Source: Chlorobiota bacterium (GTDB lineage: Bacteria; Bacteroidota; Bacteroidia; Bacteroidales; JAADJA01). Taken from it: DNA of 15,217 bases. The stretch lies in NCBI GenBank assembly GCA_030592565.1, contig JAUVIX010000039.1, forward strand, positions 1 through 15,217. Reading direction: 5' to 3'. A model generated the notes under the pieces. The model had not been told where the DNA came from and made no database searches. It was given only the letters and a program-made list of their open reading frames with translations. Below are positions 8,173 through 15,217 of the stretch, piece after piece. Made by a program: the position numbers and the translations under genes. The stretch's first letter is position 1; the number at the start of each line of letters is the position of its first letter.

Positions 8173-9864
8173 ATGTCGCATTATATCTCCAAAGTTATAC
8201 ATATAGGAAATCTCTCTTTGGGAGGAGCCAATCCTGTTCGCATTCAGTCAATGACTTCCACAAACACATTGGATACAGAAGCAACTGTTGAGCAGTCAAT
8301 CAGGATGATAGATGCAGGATGCGAAATGGTGAGGTTAACAGCACAGGGTGTGAGAGAGGCAGAGTATTTGGCCGTAATTAAAAAGGAATTAAAGAAAAGG
8401 GGCTATGATGTTCCATTGATTGCTGACATTCATTTTAATCCGAAAGCTGCTGAAGTAGCTGCCGGAATTGTGGAAAAAGTGAGGATTAATCCTGGTAACT
8501 ATATTGATAAAAACCGTGGGAAAGTTGATTATTCCGAAGAGGAATATCAGGCCGAGATAGAAAAAATAAAAGAACGAATAGCACCACTAATTTCAATTTG
8601 TAAAAATCACGGAACAGTGATAAGAATTGGTAGTAATCACGGTTCTCTTTCAGAACGAATTCTCGGACGCTATGGAGACACACCTGGAGGAATGGTTGAA
8701 TCGGCAATGGAGTTTTTGAGAATTTGCAAAGAACTTGAGTTTCACAATATTGTGGTCTCAATGAAAGCAAGCAACGTAAAGATAATGGTGCAGGCAAACA
8801 GGTTGCTTGTGAGAAAAATGCAAGAAGAAAATCTAAACTATCCCATACATCTTGGAGTAACAGAAGCGGGAGATGCTGAGGATGGGAGAATTAAATCGGC
8901 TGCCGGAATAGCCACTTTACTCGCCGATGGTATTGGAGATACTATCAGAGTGTCTTTGACTGAAGATCCTGAGTTTGAGTTACCTGTGGCAAAAACAATT
9001 GTTGAGTATTTTGGTGCAAATAATTCAGATTTATCTGATGAAATAATGACAGACCGGTATAGCCGAAGAATTTCAGCTAAAGTCGATAAGATTGGTAACG
9101 AACAGGTTCCTGTCGTCATCCTGAATGATAAAAATAATAATGATGCGGAATTGAATGAGCAGTTTTTACCTGATTATATCTGTAAAAATAATAATTACCT
9201 GGTTCAATACGATAATGGGATTCAGGGCCCGGGATATGTAACAGATAATCTCGAAAAGGAGATTATGCTGACAGAGGTTGAGAAAGACAGAATAATTGTT
9301 TTGGCGCCTGATATCTCCATTCCTATACAAAAGGTAAAGCAGCGCGTGATGGATTTGATTGAAGTCGGTGTGGGTAATCCGATAATTCTTAAACGAAATT
9401 ATAAGAATCTACAGGATGATGAATTTTTGATAAAAGCATCGGGTGAGTTTGCTTATTTGTTTATCGATGGACTTATCGACGGCATCTGGATTGAATCTGA
9501 CAACCAGACAGCCGGATTTATTGCAGAAGTATCTTTTGGAATATTGCAGGCAACAGGCGACCGCATTTCGAAAACAGAATATATTGCCTGTCCTTCATGC
9601 GGAAGGACGTTATTCAACATTCAGGAGACACTTCGTATGGTGAAAGAAAAGACAGGGAATCTTAAAGGTTTGAAAATTGCAGTAATGGGCTGTATTGTCA
9701 ATGGTATTGGTGAAATGGCTGATGCTGACTATGGTTATGTAGGTTCAGGAAAGGGGAAAATAACCCTTTATAAACGTCAGCAGATTATCAGGAAAAATAT
9801 TGATGAAAAGGATGCTGTTGATGAATTGTTAAGAATTATCAATCAAGATGAGAATAGGAAATAA
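8173..9864 (+). CDS. ispG: 4-hydroxy-3-methylbut-2-en-1-yl diphosphate synthase, long form
   Basis: The product has 563 residues. This cytoplasmic [4Fe-4S] enzyme reductively opens 2-C-methyl-D-erythritol 2,4-cyclodiphosphate to HMBPP, the penultimate step of the MEP isoprenoid pathway. Residues 1 to about 285 are the TIM barrel: GGANPVRIQSMTSTNTLDTEATVEQ at the N-terminus, then DAGCEMVRLT, PLIADIHFNPKAA, KVRINPGN, RIGSNHGSL and HLGVTEAG. Residues about 286-455 are the extra domain found in Bacteroidota, chlamydial and plant enzymes and absent from the roughly 370-residue E. coli form. The C-terminal domain carries the cluster cysteines Cys473 and Cys476 (CPSCGRTLF) and Cys507 (GCIVNGIGE), with Glu514 as the likely fourth ligand. 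All expected residues are present, so the enzyme should be active. The gene stands alone: the repeat protein ends 51 bp upstream and a MITE-like element follows. Confidence 0.98.
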   Translation: MSHYISKVIHIGNLSLGGANPVRIQSMTSTNTLDTEATVEQSIRMIDAGCEMVRLTAQGVREAEYLAVIKKELKKRGYDVPLIADIHFNPKAAEVAAGIVEKVRINPGNYIDKNRGKVDYSEEEYQAEIEKIKERIAPLISICKNHGTVIRIGSNHGSLSERILGRYGDTPGGMVESAMEFLRICKELEFHNIVVSMKASNVKIMVQANRLLVRKMQEENLNYPIHLGVTEAGDAEDGRIKSAAGIATLLADGIGDTIRVSLTEDPEFELPVAKTIVEYFGANNSDLSDEIMTDRYSRRISAKVDKIGNEQVPVVILNDKNNNDAELNEQFLPDYICKNNNYLVQYDNGIQGPGYVTDNLEKEIMLTEVEKDRIIVLAPDISIPIQKVKQRVMDLIEVGVGNPIILKRNYKNLQDDEFLIKASGEFAYLFIDGLIDGIWIESDNQTAGFIAEVSFGILQATGDRISKTEYIACPSCGRTLFNIQETLRMVKEKTGNLKGLKIAVMGCIVNGIGEMADADYGYVGSGKGKITLYKRQQIIRKNIDEKDAVDELLRIINQDENRK

Positions 9865-9887
9865 AGCGATTTCTTTCATCCTGAAAA

Positions 9888-9900
9888 AACCTGTTAGGTT
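9888..9900 (+). terminator. Weak hairpin after ispG, possible terminator
   Basis: AACCT-GTT-AGGTT forms a 5-bp stem with a 3-nt loop, 23 bp after the ispG stop. It is preceded by an A run (9884-9889), but only scattered T residues follow, so it is a poor rho-independent terminator. Confidence 0.25.
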
Positions 9901-9915
9901 CGCCCTTTCTAATAT

Positions 9916-10140
9916 AGGGTCTGCTGAAAAAGTCTGTGGTGCATCAGATACAAAGCCGCAAGGCGAAGTTGTATAGTAATACTCCGATGCCAAAGCAATG
10001 TAGTAGATGATGTGCCACAGACTAACATAAATAAATGCAAGGTTTTATTGCCGTATGTGGTAAAAAACTTGCACTTTAATAAATATAATTTGTTATAATT
10101 AACGGCAATTCAAATAATTATGTGTTTTTCAGCAGACCCT
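9916..10140. mobile_element. MITE-like non-coding element with perfect 16-bp terminal inverted repeats
   Basis: AGGGTCTGCTGAAAAA at 9916-9931 is matched exactly in inverse at 10125-10140 (TTTTTCAGCAGACCCT). If the outer T-A bases are taken as a target duplication, the element proper is 9917-10139 with TA at both edges (9915-9916 and 10140-10141). The interior has no transposase or other convincing ORF, but holds further inverted repeats: 9931-9946 with 10008-10023; 10036-10047 with 10061-10073; and ATTGCCGT at 10047-10054 with ACGGCAAT at 10102-10109. Size, ends and lack of coding suit a miniature inverted-repeat transposable element moved by an IS elsewhere in the genome; the IS family is not identified. 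It fills most of the 348-bp gap between ispG and porZ. Confidence 0.75.
9931..10023 (+). repeat. Long RNA-like stem-loop inside the MITE-like element
   Basis: The arms at 9931-9946 and 10008-10023 pair over 16 positions. The only two non-Watson-Crick positions (9940 and 9941) are U-G and G-U pairs when read as plus-strand RNA. Inside it a second hairpin pairs ATACAA (9948-9953) with TTGTAT (9969-9974), enclosing GCC-GCAA-GGC (9955-9964), a stem capped by a GNRA tetraloop. Whether it is transcribed is unknown. Confidence 0.55.
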
Positions 10141-10181
10141 AAGATAATAAATCTTAAAAAAAATAGTTATCTTGAAAGTCT

Positions 10182-10189
10182 TACTTTTG
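10182..10189 (+). promoter_or_regulatory. Candidate -7 box for porZ-recO
   Basis: TACTTTTG followed by CAC closely fits the extended Bacteroidota -7 box (TAnnTTTGCA-like). It sits 23 bp before the chosen ATG and 42 bp after the right end of the MITE-like element. No -33 TTTG is visible at the right distance; the expected position falls in an A-rich run. Confidence 0.45.
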
Positions 10190-10212
10190 CACTGAAATAA
10201 AATTAATTTTTG

Positions 10213-12567
10213 ATGATGAAACAGCACCTGACTTTTCTTGCAGTTCAATTTATTTTCTTTTCCACCCTTTTTTCTCAGGATGTAGGGATTGGTGAGTGGA
10301 GAGACCATTTGCCATATAACAGTACAATTTCTGTTACCAATGGTGATGGAATTGTTTATTGCGCTACACCTTATAGTCTTTTTTATTTTGACGAAGCTGA
10401 AAATACTCTTACCAGAGCGACAAAAATTTCCGGTCTGAGTGATATTGGTATTTCAAGATTAGCATTTAATGATGTTACAAATACTTTGATTGTCGGATAC
10501 ACGAATACAAACCTTGATTTGATAAAAGGGAACGACATAGTTAATATGTCCGATATTTTTAGTAGTGACGCCATACCACCCGGAGAAAAAGAGTTATACA
10601 ATATCAGATTTATCGACAACCTTGCCTATATATGTTGTGGCTATGGTATTACGGTTATTAATATTGATGATGAAGAGGTATCTGATACATATTATGTCGG
10701 CCCCAACGGAAGCCATCTGGCGGTTTACGATCTGACATTTAACGACACTTCCTTTTTTGCTGCTACAGAGGGAGGTATCTATACTGCTGACATTGATAAT
10801 CCCACCCTTGCCTATTTTGAATCATGGACACAAGATAGTAGTGTTCCATTTTCCGATGCAGCTTATAATCAGATACAGTTTAATGACGGATATATTTATA
10901 CTAACAAATATAATCCCGATTGGGGAAAGGATACAATTATCTATTTTGACGGGAATCAATGGAATTATGATATGGAAGCTTTTTCATCAAACGATGTGTT
11001 TAGTCTTAAATCGGTTGACAATACTCTTTACGTTTCCTACAGATATGCGGTTAATACCTATAAAGATGATGCTCAGCTTATTTCATCAATATGGACTTAT
11101 GGTAATGGTGTAAGCCCGGTTGCAAGAGATATTACGGTTTCTGATGGTCTGTTATGGATTGCTGATGACAGAAACGGACTTGTGCGCCAAAATGATGCCA
11201 ACAATTATACTTTTATGTATCCTAACGGGCCAAATACAATTGATGTTTTTGCCACTTCGGCTGTCGGAGGTGCACTTTGGACAGTGCCTGGTGGCAGGGG
11301 GCCATCATGGGGGAACATGTGGAAAAGGGCAAGTGTCTCATCATTTATTGATAATGAATGGAATACTTTTGACAGGAAAAATACTCCTGCGCTCGATACC
11401 ATTCTTGATATGTTAAGTGTTGGGGTTAATCCTGCAAATTCCAATAACGTATTTACCGGTTCCTGGAACAGAGGACTCTCTGAGTTTGTGAATAATGAAC
11501 TGGTAAGAGTTTATAATACATCAAACAGTTCTCTTCAGTATAATCTTACCGATGGAGCACCCGTAATTAAAGTTGGAGGAATAGCTTTTGATGAAGATAA
11601 TAATTTGTGGGTTTCAAACTCCGGCACAAATAATGTTCTGTCGGTTCGGATGCCCGGTTCTTCACCTTATGGAAGCTGGAGGTCATTTTATGTTGGATCC
11701 GGTTCAAGTGGTAAGGATATAGGTGCTCTGATTATTGATTCTTATGAGCAAAAGTGGATGTTAATGCGTGAAAATGCATCATTGCTGGTATTTAATGATA
11801 ATGGAACCATTATCGATCCTTCAGATGATAAATACAAGAGACTGACTGCTTCTACCGGAAACGGTGGTATTCCCGGGAATAAAGTTTTTAGTATTGCCAA
11901 CGATCTTGATGGCGAGGTTTGGATTGGAACAGATGAAGGCCCTGCCGTTTTTTATTCTCCTGAAAGTGTTTTTTCTAATTACAATTTTGATGCACAGCAG
12001 ATATTAATTCCGCGTAACGACGGAACTAATAATGCCGATATTCTACTGCATACCGAAACCATTACGGCAATTGCGATTGACGGTGCCAATAACAAGTGGC
12101 TTGGTACTGACCGCTCAGGAGTTTACCTGTTATCACCCGATGGACAGAAAGAGCTACATCATTTTACTTCTGAGAACAGTCCTTTGTTTTCAAATAATAT
12201 TTCAAGTATTGCCATCGACAATAGTACCGGAGAGGTGTTTTTCGGAACAGCCAAAGGTATGATATCGTATAAAAGCACTGCAACAGGAGGCGGTCCTGTG
12301 AATAGCGATGTATATGCTTATCCCAATCCCGTTCGTCCTGAATATACCGGCCTTATCGCCATAAAGGGACTGGTTAACAATGCCGATTTTAAAATAACAG
12401 ATATTAACGGAAACCTAATCTATTCCGGTGTTGCCGAAGGTGGACAGGCAATATGGGATGGTAAAAACTTTGATGGCAGGAAAGCTCAAACAGGTGTTTA
12501 TCTTGTCTTTGCCTCTAATTCTGATGGCTCGGAAACAATTGTTACAAAAATATTATTTGTTAATTGA
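10213..12567 (+). CDS. porZ: PorZ-like T9SS attachment-complex component (beta-propeller protein with C-terminal domain)
   Basis: The product has 784 residues from the ATG at 10213; a TTG just before it adds nothing, and the second ATG at 10216 is equally possible. A signal peptide (HLTFLAVQFIFFSTLF, cleaved near SQDVG) leads into the typical PorZ opening VGIGEWRDHLPYN, then GIVYCATPYSLFYFD, SGLSDIGI and NTNLDLIKG. Two beta-propeller-like halves follow, with two-component-regulator-type propeller repeats (DEDNNLWVSNSG, DLDGEVWIGTDEGP, DGANNKWLGTDRSGVYLL). The last ~85 residues form a FlgD-like/T9SS C-terminal domain (YAYPNPVRPE, KITDINGNLIYSG, GGQAIWDGKNFDGR, TGVYLVFA). In Porphyromonas gingivalis, PorZ is a surface member of the attachment complex (with PorU, PorV and PorQ) and delivers A-LPS for cargo anchoring. 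The length is close to that protein. Assignment rests on remembered family features, so a related propeller protein is the alternative. recO follows after 3 nt. Confidence 0.82.
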   Translation: MMKQHLTFLAVQFIFFSTLFSQDVGIGEWRDHLPYNSTISVTNGDGIVYCATPYSLFYFDEAENTLTRATKISGLSDIGISRLAFNDVTNTLIVGYTNTNLDLIKGNDIVNMSDIFSSDAIPPGEKELYNIRFIDNLAYICCGYGITVINIDDEEVSDTYYVGPNGSHLAVYDLTFNDTSFFAATEGGIYTADIDNPTLAYFESWTQDSSVPFSDAAYNQIQFNDGYIYTNKYNPDWGKDTIIYFDGNQWNYDMEAFSSNDVFSLKSVDNTLYVSYRYAVNTYKDDAQLISSIWTYGNGVSPVARDITVSDGLLWIADDRNGLVRQNDANNYTFMYPNGPNTIDVFATSAVGGALWTVPGGRGPSWGNMWKRASVSSFIDNEWNTFDRKNTPALDTILDMLSVGVNPANSNNVFTGSWNRGLSEFVNNELVRVYNTSNSSLQYNLTDGAPVIKVGGIAFDEDNNLWVSNSGTNNVLSVRMPGSSPYGSWRSFYVGSGSSGKDIGALIIDSYEQKWMLMRENASLLVFNDNGTIIDPSDDKYKRLTASTGNGGIPGNKVFSIANDLDGEVWIGTDEGPAVFYSPESVFSNYNFDAQQILIPRNDGTNNADILLHTETITAIAIDGANNKWLGTDRSGVYLLSPDGQKELHHFTSENSPLFSNNISSIAIDNSTGEVFFGTAKGMISYKSTATGGGPVNSDVYAYPNPVRPEYTGLIAIKGLVNNADFKITDINGNLIYSGVAEGGQAIWDGKNFDGRKAQTGVYLVFASNSDGSETIVTKILFVN

Positions 12568-12570
12568 TAA

Positions 12571-13296
12571 ATGCTTTACAAAACCAGGGGAGTAGTATTA
12601 AATAGTGTTAAGTATTCCGAAACTAGTGTAATAGTAAAAATCTACACAGAGGAGTTCGGGCTTCAGTCGTATATGGTCAGAGGTGTGAGAAGTAAAAGTG
12701 CGAAAATAAAACCTGCACTCCTTCAAAACCTCTCATTGGTTGATCTTGAAGTCTATTTTAAGGAGAAGAAAAGTATCCATAATATTAAGGAGTTACGGCC
12801 GGGATTTGTATTTACCTCTATTCCCTTTGATATGAAGAAGAGTGCTGTTGCTGTCTTTATCAATGAAATTCTTTATAAATCTATCAGAGAGGAGGAATCT
12901 AATAATGCCCTGTTTGAGTTTATTTATGAAAGTATAAAATTGCTGGATCTGGAATCTGATACTATTGCTAATTTTCACCTGCTTTTTATGGTGCAGTTTA
13001 CCGGATTTCTTGGGTTCTTCCCCAAAAATAATTTTTCTATGCAAGCAGATACATTCGATCTTCAGGAGGGGTTATTCATAAAGACAAACCAACCGGCAGA
13101 ACTGTTATTGAAAATGCCGGAATCTCAATATCTGAATTATCTTATCAATACATCCTTTGACAATCTGAAAACATTAAGAATCCCCTCTGCCTTAAGAGGG
13201 CAGCTTCTCGAAAGCCTGATAAAGTATTACAGCCTGCATCTCCCGGCTTTCGGAACTGTTAAATCTCATCTTGTGATGAAAGAGGTGTTAAGGTGA
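12571..13296 (+). CDS. recO: DNA repair protein RecO
   Basis: The product has 241 residues, a normal RecO length. RecO works in the cytoplasm in the RecFOR pathway, helping RecA displace single-strand binding protein at gaps and annealing strands. The N-terminal OB fold (about 1-80) carries the family pattern KTRGVVLNSVKYSETSVIVK and LQSYMVRGVRSK; the helical C-terminal domain includes FINEILYKSIREEE, FHLLFMVQFTGFLGFFP and FDLQEGLF. The protein contains no cysteine, so the zinc cluster seen in many RecO proteins is absent; this appears common in Bacteroidota. The gene starts 3 nt after the porZ stop, indicating co-transcription and probably translational coupling. The functional link to secretion is unclear; the arrangement may simply be conserved synteny. 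Confidence 0.95.
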   Translation: MLYKTRGVVLNSVKYSETSVIVKIYTEEFGLQSYMVRGVRSKSAKIKPALLQNLSLVDLEVYFKEKKSIHNIKELRPGFVFTSIPFDMKKSAVAVFINEILYKSIREEESNNALFEFIYESIKLLDLESDTIANFHLLFMVQFTGFLGFFPKNNFSMQADTFDLQEGLFIKTNQPAELLLKMPESQYLNYLINTSFDNLKTLRIPSALRGQLLESLIKYYSLHLPAFGTVKSHLVMKEVLR

Positions 13297-13298
13297 TA

Positions 13299-13355
13299 GG
13301 GTGAGGTGCAGGCCTTTCCTCTCCCGTGGGGAGAGGATTTAGGTGAGGGGTGCAA
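13299..13355. repeat. REP-like GC-rich hairpin repeat, possible recO terminator
   Basis: CCTCTCCC (13318-13325) and GGGAGAGG (13329-13336) form a perfect 8-bp stem with a GTG loop. It is flanked by the similar strings GGTGAGGTGC (13300-13309) and GGTGAGGGGTGC (13342-13353). Dispersed repeats of the form CTCTCCC...GGGAGAGG...GGTGAGGGGT occur in intergenic regions of many bacteria. No T run follows, so any terminator role is uncertain. It lies just after the recO stop, and the 310-bp spacer to the MATE gene holds no ORF that I can support. Confidence 0.55.
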
Positions 13356-13428
13356 ACATTTTATCAAATAACTTTATGCGCTGCAAATAAGCTGTTTATA
13401 GTCTTAAGTTGACGGCTATGTTCCATTA

Positions 13429-13502
13429 CTCCCCTCTGTGGGCTGAATTTTGGTGCAGGCCGAGAGGGGGTGTGTCGGTCAAGGCGTAGGTGGGGGTGTG
13501 TT
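13429..13502. repeat. Second REP-like repeat in the recO-MATE spacer
   Basis: CCCCTCT (13431-13437) pairs with AGAGGGG (13463-13469), with an inner GGC/GCC pair (13441-13443, 13459-13461) closing a 15-nt loop. It continues into the G-rich string GGTGGGGGTGTG (13489-13500). Composition differs sharply from the AT-rich surroundings, and the pattern resembles dispersed intergenic repeats rather than coding DNA. Confidence 0.45.
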
Positions 13503-13606
13503 ATCTTCGTCTGTAAGCAACCCCCAATCCTAATTTTTTGCAAAAATAAATCATCACTTTTGAGAAAAAGATAACCTTCTCCCCATAAAATAAATGCACT
13601 CTGAAA

Positions 13607-15016
13607 CTACACCACTTTCAACTTCCATTTTCCCCGCTTAAAATACCACACAGCAGCAATAGTCATAGCCGACTCGGCCATCACAATTGAATAATAGACA
13701 CCTGTTTCACCAATGCCCAGACTGAGTGCAAGAAAATATGCCAGTGGTATTTCCAATACCCAGAAGGAGAAAAAATTAATTTTTGTAGGCGTAAGCGTAT
13801 CACCCGCCCCATTCAGTGCCTGAACCAATACCATTCCCAGTCCATACATAACAAAACCATATGCCAGAATTCTTAAACTCAGAGTACCGCTGACAATAAC
13901 GGCCAGATCATCGATGAACAGCCGGATAAATGCCGAAGGAAACAGGATAAGTATAATGCTAATGATCCCCATAGAAGCCATATTTACCTTTCCTACAGCC
14001 CACACTGATTTTTCGGCACGATCGGGTTTATTATCACCGAGGTTCTGTCCTACCAGAGTAGCGGCGGCATTACTGATTCCCCAGGAAGGTAACAGGGCAA
14101 ACAGGATAATACGGAGAGCAATGGTATAGCCGGCTATGGCATCACTTCCAAATTCAGAAATAATTCTGACTAATCCTATCCAGCTTGACATAGCAATCAT
14201 ATTCTGGCCAATCCCACCCATTGATAATTTTAATAATGACCTGATGGTTTGCAGATGAACAGAAATATGACTTATCAGTAATTTTACTCTTCCGTTTCCT
14301 TTGAAAAGCAGGTAAAATTGGTATATCACTGCCAGTCCGCGACCAATATTTGTAGCAACAGCGGCACCCATCACCCCGAGTTCAGGAAATGGTCCTATCC
14401 CGAAGATAAGCATTGGATCCAGGATCAGGTTGATAATGTTAGCAATCCATAGCACACGCATTGAAATAGCTGCATCGCCCGCACTTCTGAATACCGCATT
14501 AATGATAAAGAGCAGCATAATAACGGCATTGCCTCCCAGCATAATAGCAGTATAGCCCGACATATTGGTGTATATCTCCTGTGAAGCACCCATCAACTGC
14601 AACAGCTCAGAAGCATATATAATTCCGGGGATAGCTATTAATATCGAAACAAACAATCCGGTGATAATCGACTGAAAAGCAACTCTGGCTGCTGCTTCAG
14701 GATTCTTCTCTCCGATCCTTCTTGAGACCATAGCAGTGGTAGCCATACTTAATCCAACGCCTATAGCATACACAATAGTAACCAACGATTCGGTTATGCC
14801 CACCGTGGCTACAGCTTCTGCCCCCAATTTAGAAACGAAATATATATCCACAATAGCAAAAATGGATTCCATCACCATTTCCAGAACCATCGGTACAGAC
14901 AACAGAAAGATAGCCCGTTTTAGACTGCCTGTGGTAAAATCCTGTTCTGTCCCGGCAATGGCCTCCTTAGCGTCCTGTACTATTTTTTTAATTTTTTTGC
15001 CGCCTTTGTTCATCAT
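13607..15016 (-). CDS. MATE-family multidrug/sodium or proton antiporter
   Basis: The product has 469 residues, the usual MATE length, with about 12 predicted membrane segments in two homologous halves (MatE about 33-195 and 260-425). These inner-membrane transporters exchange cations (Na+ or H+) for cationic drugs, metabolites or other organic compounds. Landmarks: PMVLEMVMESIFAIVDIYFVSKLGAEAVA at the start of the first half, MVSRRIGEKN, NAVFRSAGDA, INLILDPMLIFG, then ATLVGQNLGDNKPDRAEK and VQALNGAGDTLTPTKIN in the second half. The cytoplasmic N-terminal tail (about 30 residues, Lys-rich) is somewhat long. The substrate cannot be predicted. ATGs at 15016 and 15013 are both plausible starts. 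The gene is single, convergent to recO, and transcribed away from the right edge; a structured upstream region may regulate it. Confidence 0.95.
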   Translation of the reverse strand: MMNKGGKKIKKIVQDAKEAIAGTEQDFTTGSLKRAIFLLSVPMVLEMVMESIFAIVDIYFVSKLGAEAVATVGITESLVTIVYAIGVGLSMATTAMVSRRIGEKNPEAAARVAFQSIITGLFVSILIAIPGIIYASELLQLMGASQEIYTNMSGYTAIMLGGNAVIMLLFIINAVFRSAGDAAISMRVLWIANIINLILDPMLIFGIGPFPELGVMGAAVATNIGRGLAVIYQFYLLFKGNGRVKLLISHISVHLQTIRSLLKLSMGGIGQNMIAMSSWIGLVRIISEFGSDAIAGYTIALRIILFALLPSWGISNAAATLVGQNLGDNKPDRAEKSVWAVGKVNMASMGIISIILILFPSAFIRLFIDDLAVIVSGTLSLRILAYGFVMYGLGMVLVQALNGAGDTLTPTKINFFSFWVLEIPLAYFLALSLGIGETGVYYSIVMAESAMTIAAVWYFKRGKWKLKVV

Positions 15017-15025
15017 TCATAAAAA

Positions 15026-15101
15026 TTTCAACCCGGCTTATGCAATAGGAAGTGAGTAACGAGCTGAACTATTGCATTAGCAAGGGTAATCCGGGTTCAA
15101 A
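15026..15101. repeat. Long imperfect inverted repeat upstream of the MATE gene
   Basis: TTTCAACCCGG (15026-15036) pairs with CCGGGTTCAAA (15091-15101) with one mismatch. CTTATGCAATAG (15037-15048) pairs with CTATTGCATTAG (15069-15080), 11 of 12. A 20-nt loop (15049-15068) and a one-sided 10-nt bulge (15081-15090) complete it. It starts 10 bp upstream of the MATE ATG and could be a leader hairpin, an operator or a dispersed REP-type repeat. Confidence 0.6.
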
Positions 15102-15105
15102 GTTA
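15098..15105 (-). promoter_or_regulatory. Candidate -7 box for the MATE gene
   Basis: On the minus strand this reads TAACTTTG, an exact TAnnTTTG match, 82 bp upstream of the ATG. No -33 box is seen at the expected distance. It overlaps the outer edge of the inverted repeat, so nearly the whole repeat would be in the transcript leader. Confidence 0.4.
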
Positions 15106-15122
15106 GTCTATCTTTTATTCAT

Positions 15123-15153
15123 TTTGCTACCTTGAAAAATATTGATATATTTG
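15123..15153 (+). promoter_or_regulatory. Rightward promoter at window edge
   Basis: TTTG at 15123-15126, 19 bp spacing, then TATATTTG at 15146-15153 followed by CA gives both Bacteroidota promoter boxes at the right distance. RNA would start near 15159. Downstream, AAATCTG (15185-15191) and CAGATTT (15200-15206) form a 7-bp stem with an 8-nt loop in the presumed leader. No coding start is seen before the window ends, so the gene it serves lies beyond it. Confidence 0.55.
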
Positions 15154-15217
15154 CATCAATATTATTGACCTCCATAGCCAATAAAAATCTGTACTGATGC
15201 AGATTTGTGGTAATTTA

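Noticed and set aside
9862..10212. Small protein gene in the ispG-porZ gap
   Set aside because: No reading frame with a plausible start and length is supported; the inverted repeats explain the region better.
14736..15059. Plus-strand ORF opposite the MATE gene start
   Set aside because: It is antisense to conserved MATE codons, lacks a recognisable motif and has shadow-like composition. The same applies to the other short ORFs overlapping the large genes.
15030..15101. tRNA or riboswitch upstream of the MATE gene
   Set aside because: The paired arms do not form a cloverleaf and no TPsiC or anticodon arm pattern fits. No known riboswitch core was recognised, so it is listed only as an inverted repeat.

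Overview
The window looks like chromosomal DNA from a Bacteroidota bacterium, probably of the Bacteroidales/Marinilabiliales type. Four large secreted proteins end in type IX secretion system (T9SS) C-terminal sorting domains. IspG is the long form, and RecO lacks the cysteine cluster often found in that family. Gene starts lack strong Shine-Dalgarno sequences, and several are preceded by the Bacteroidota -7 box TAnnTTTG. The sequence is AT-rich, and the coding density and housekeeping genes argue against a plasmid or phage.

Left part (1-8121): a cell-surface gene cluster. It opens with the 3' part of a multidomain T9SS cargo whose start lies outside the window. Convergent to it is a secreted lamin-tail/CotH-kinase protein with its own sorting domain. 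From the CotH upstream region a divergent small periplasmic TPR protein follows, and then a 796-residue secreted protein built as two related end modules around three tandem repeats.

Middle (8173-13296): core genes. ispG (penultimate step of the MEP isoprenoid pathway) is followed by a roughly 225-bp non-coding element with perfect 16-bp terminal inverted repeats, which looks like a MITE. It ends 42 bp before the -7 box of a porZ-like gene. PorZ is a surface component of the T9SS attachment machinery, so the region encodes both probable T9SS cargos and a probable part of the machinery that anchors them. recO (recombinational repair) follows porZ after 3 nt and is almost certainly co-transcribed.

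Right part (13297-15217): a spacer with two REP-like GC-rich hairpin repeats separates recO from a convergent MATE-family efflux transporter gene. Upstream of the transporter lies a long imperfect inverted repeat touching a candidate -7 box. Next to it is a well-formed promoter pointing rightwards, so a plus-strand gene probably begins just past the window edge.

No RNA genes, CRISPR arrays, prophage, toxin-antitoxin or transposase genes were recognised. I found no convincing new multi-gene system. The observations most worth checking are the MITE with its G-U-compensated RNA-like stem, the bookend/triple-repeat secreted protein, and the hairpin in front of the MATE gene.
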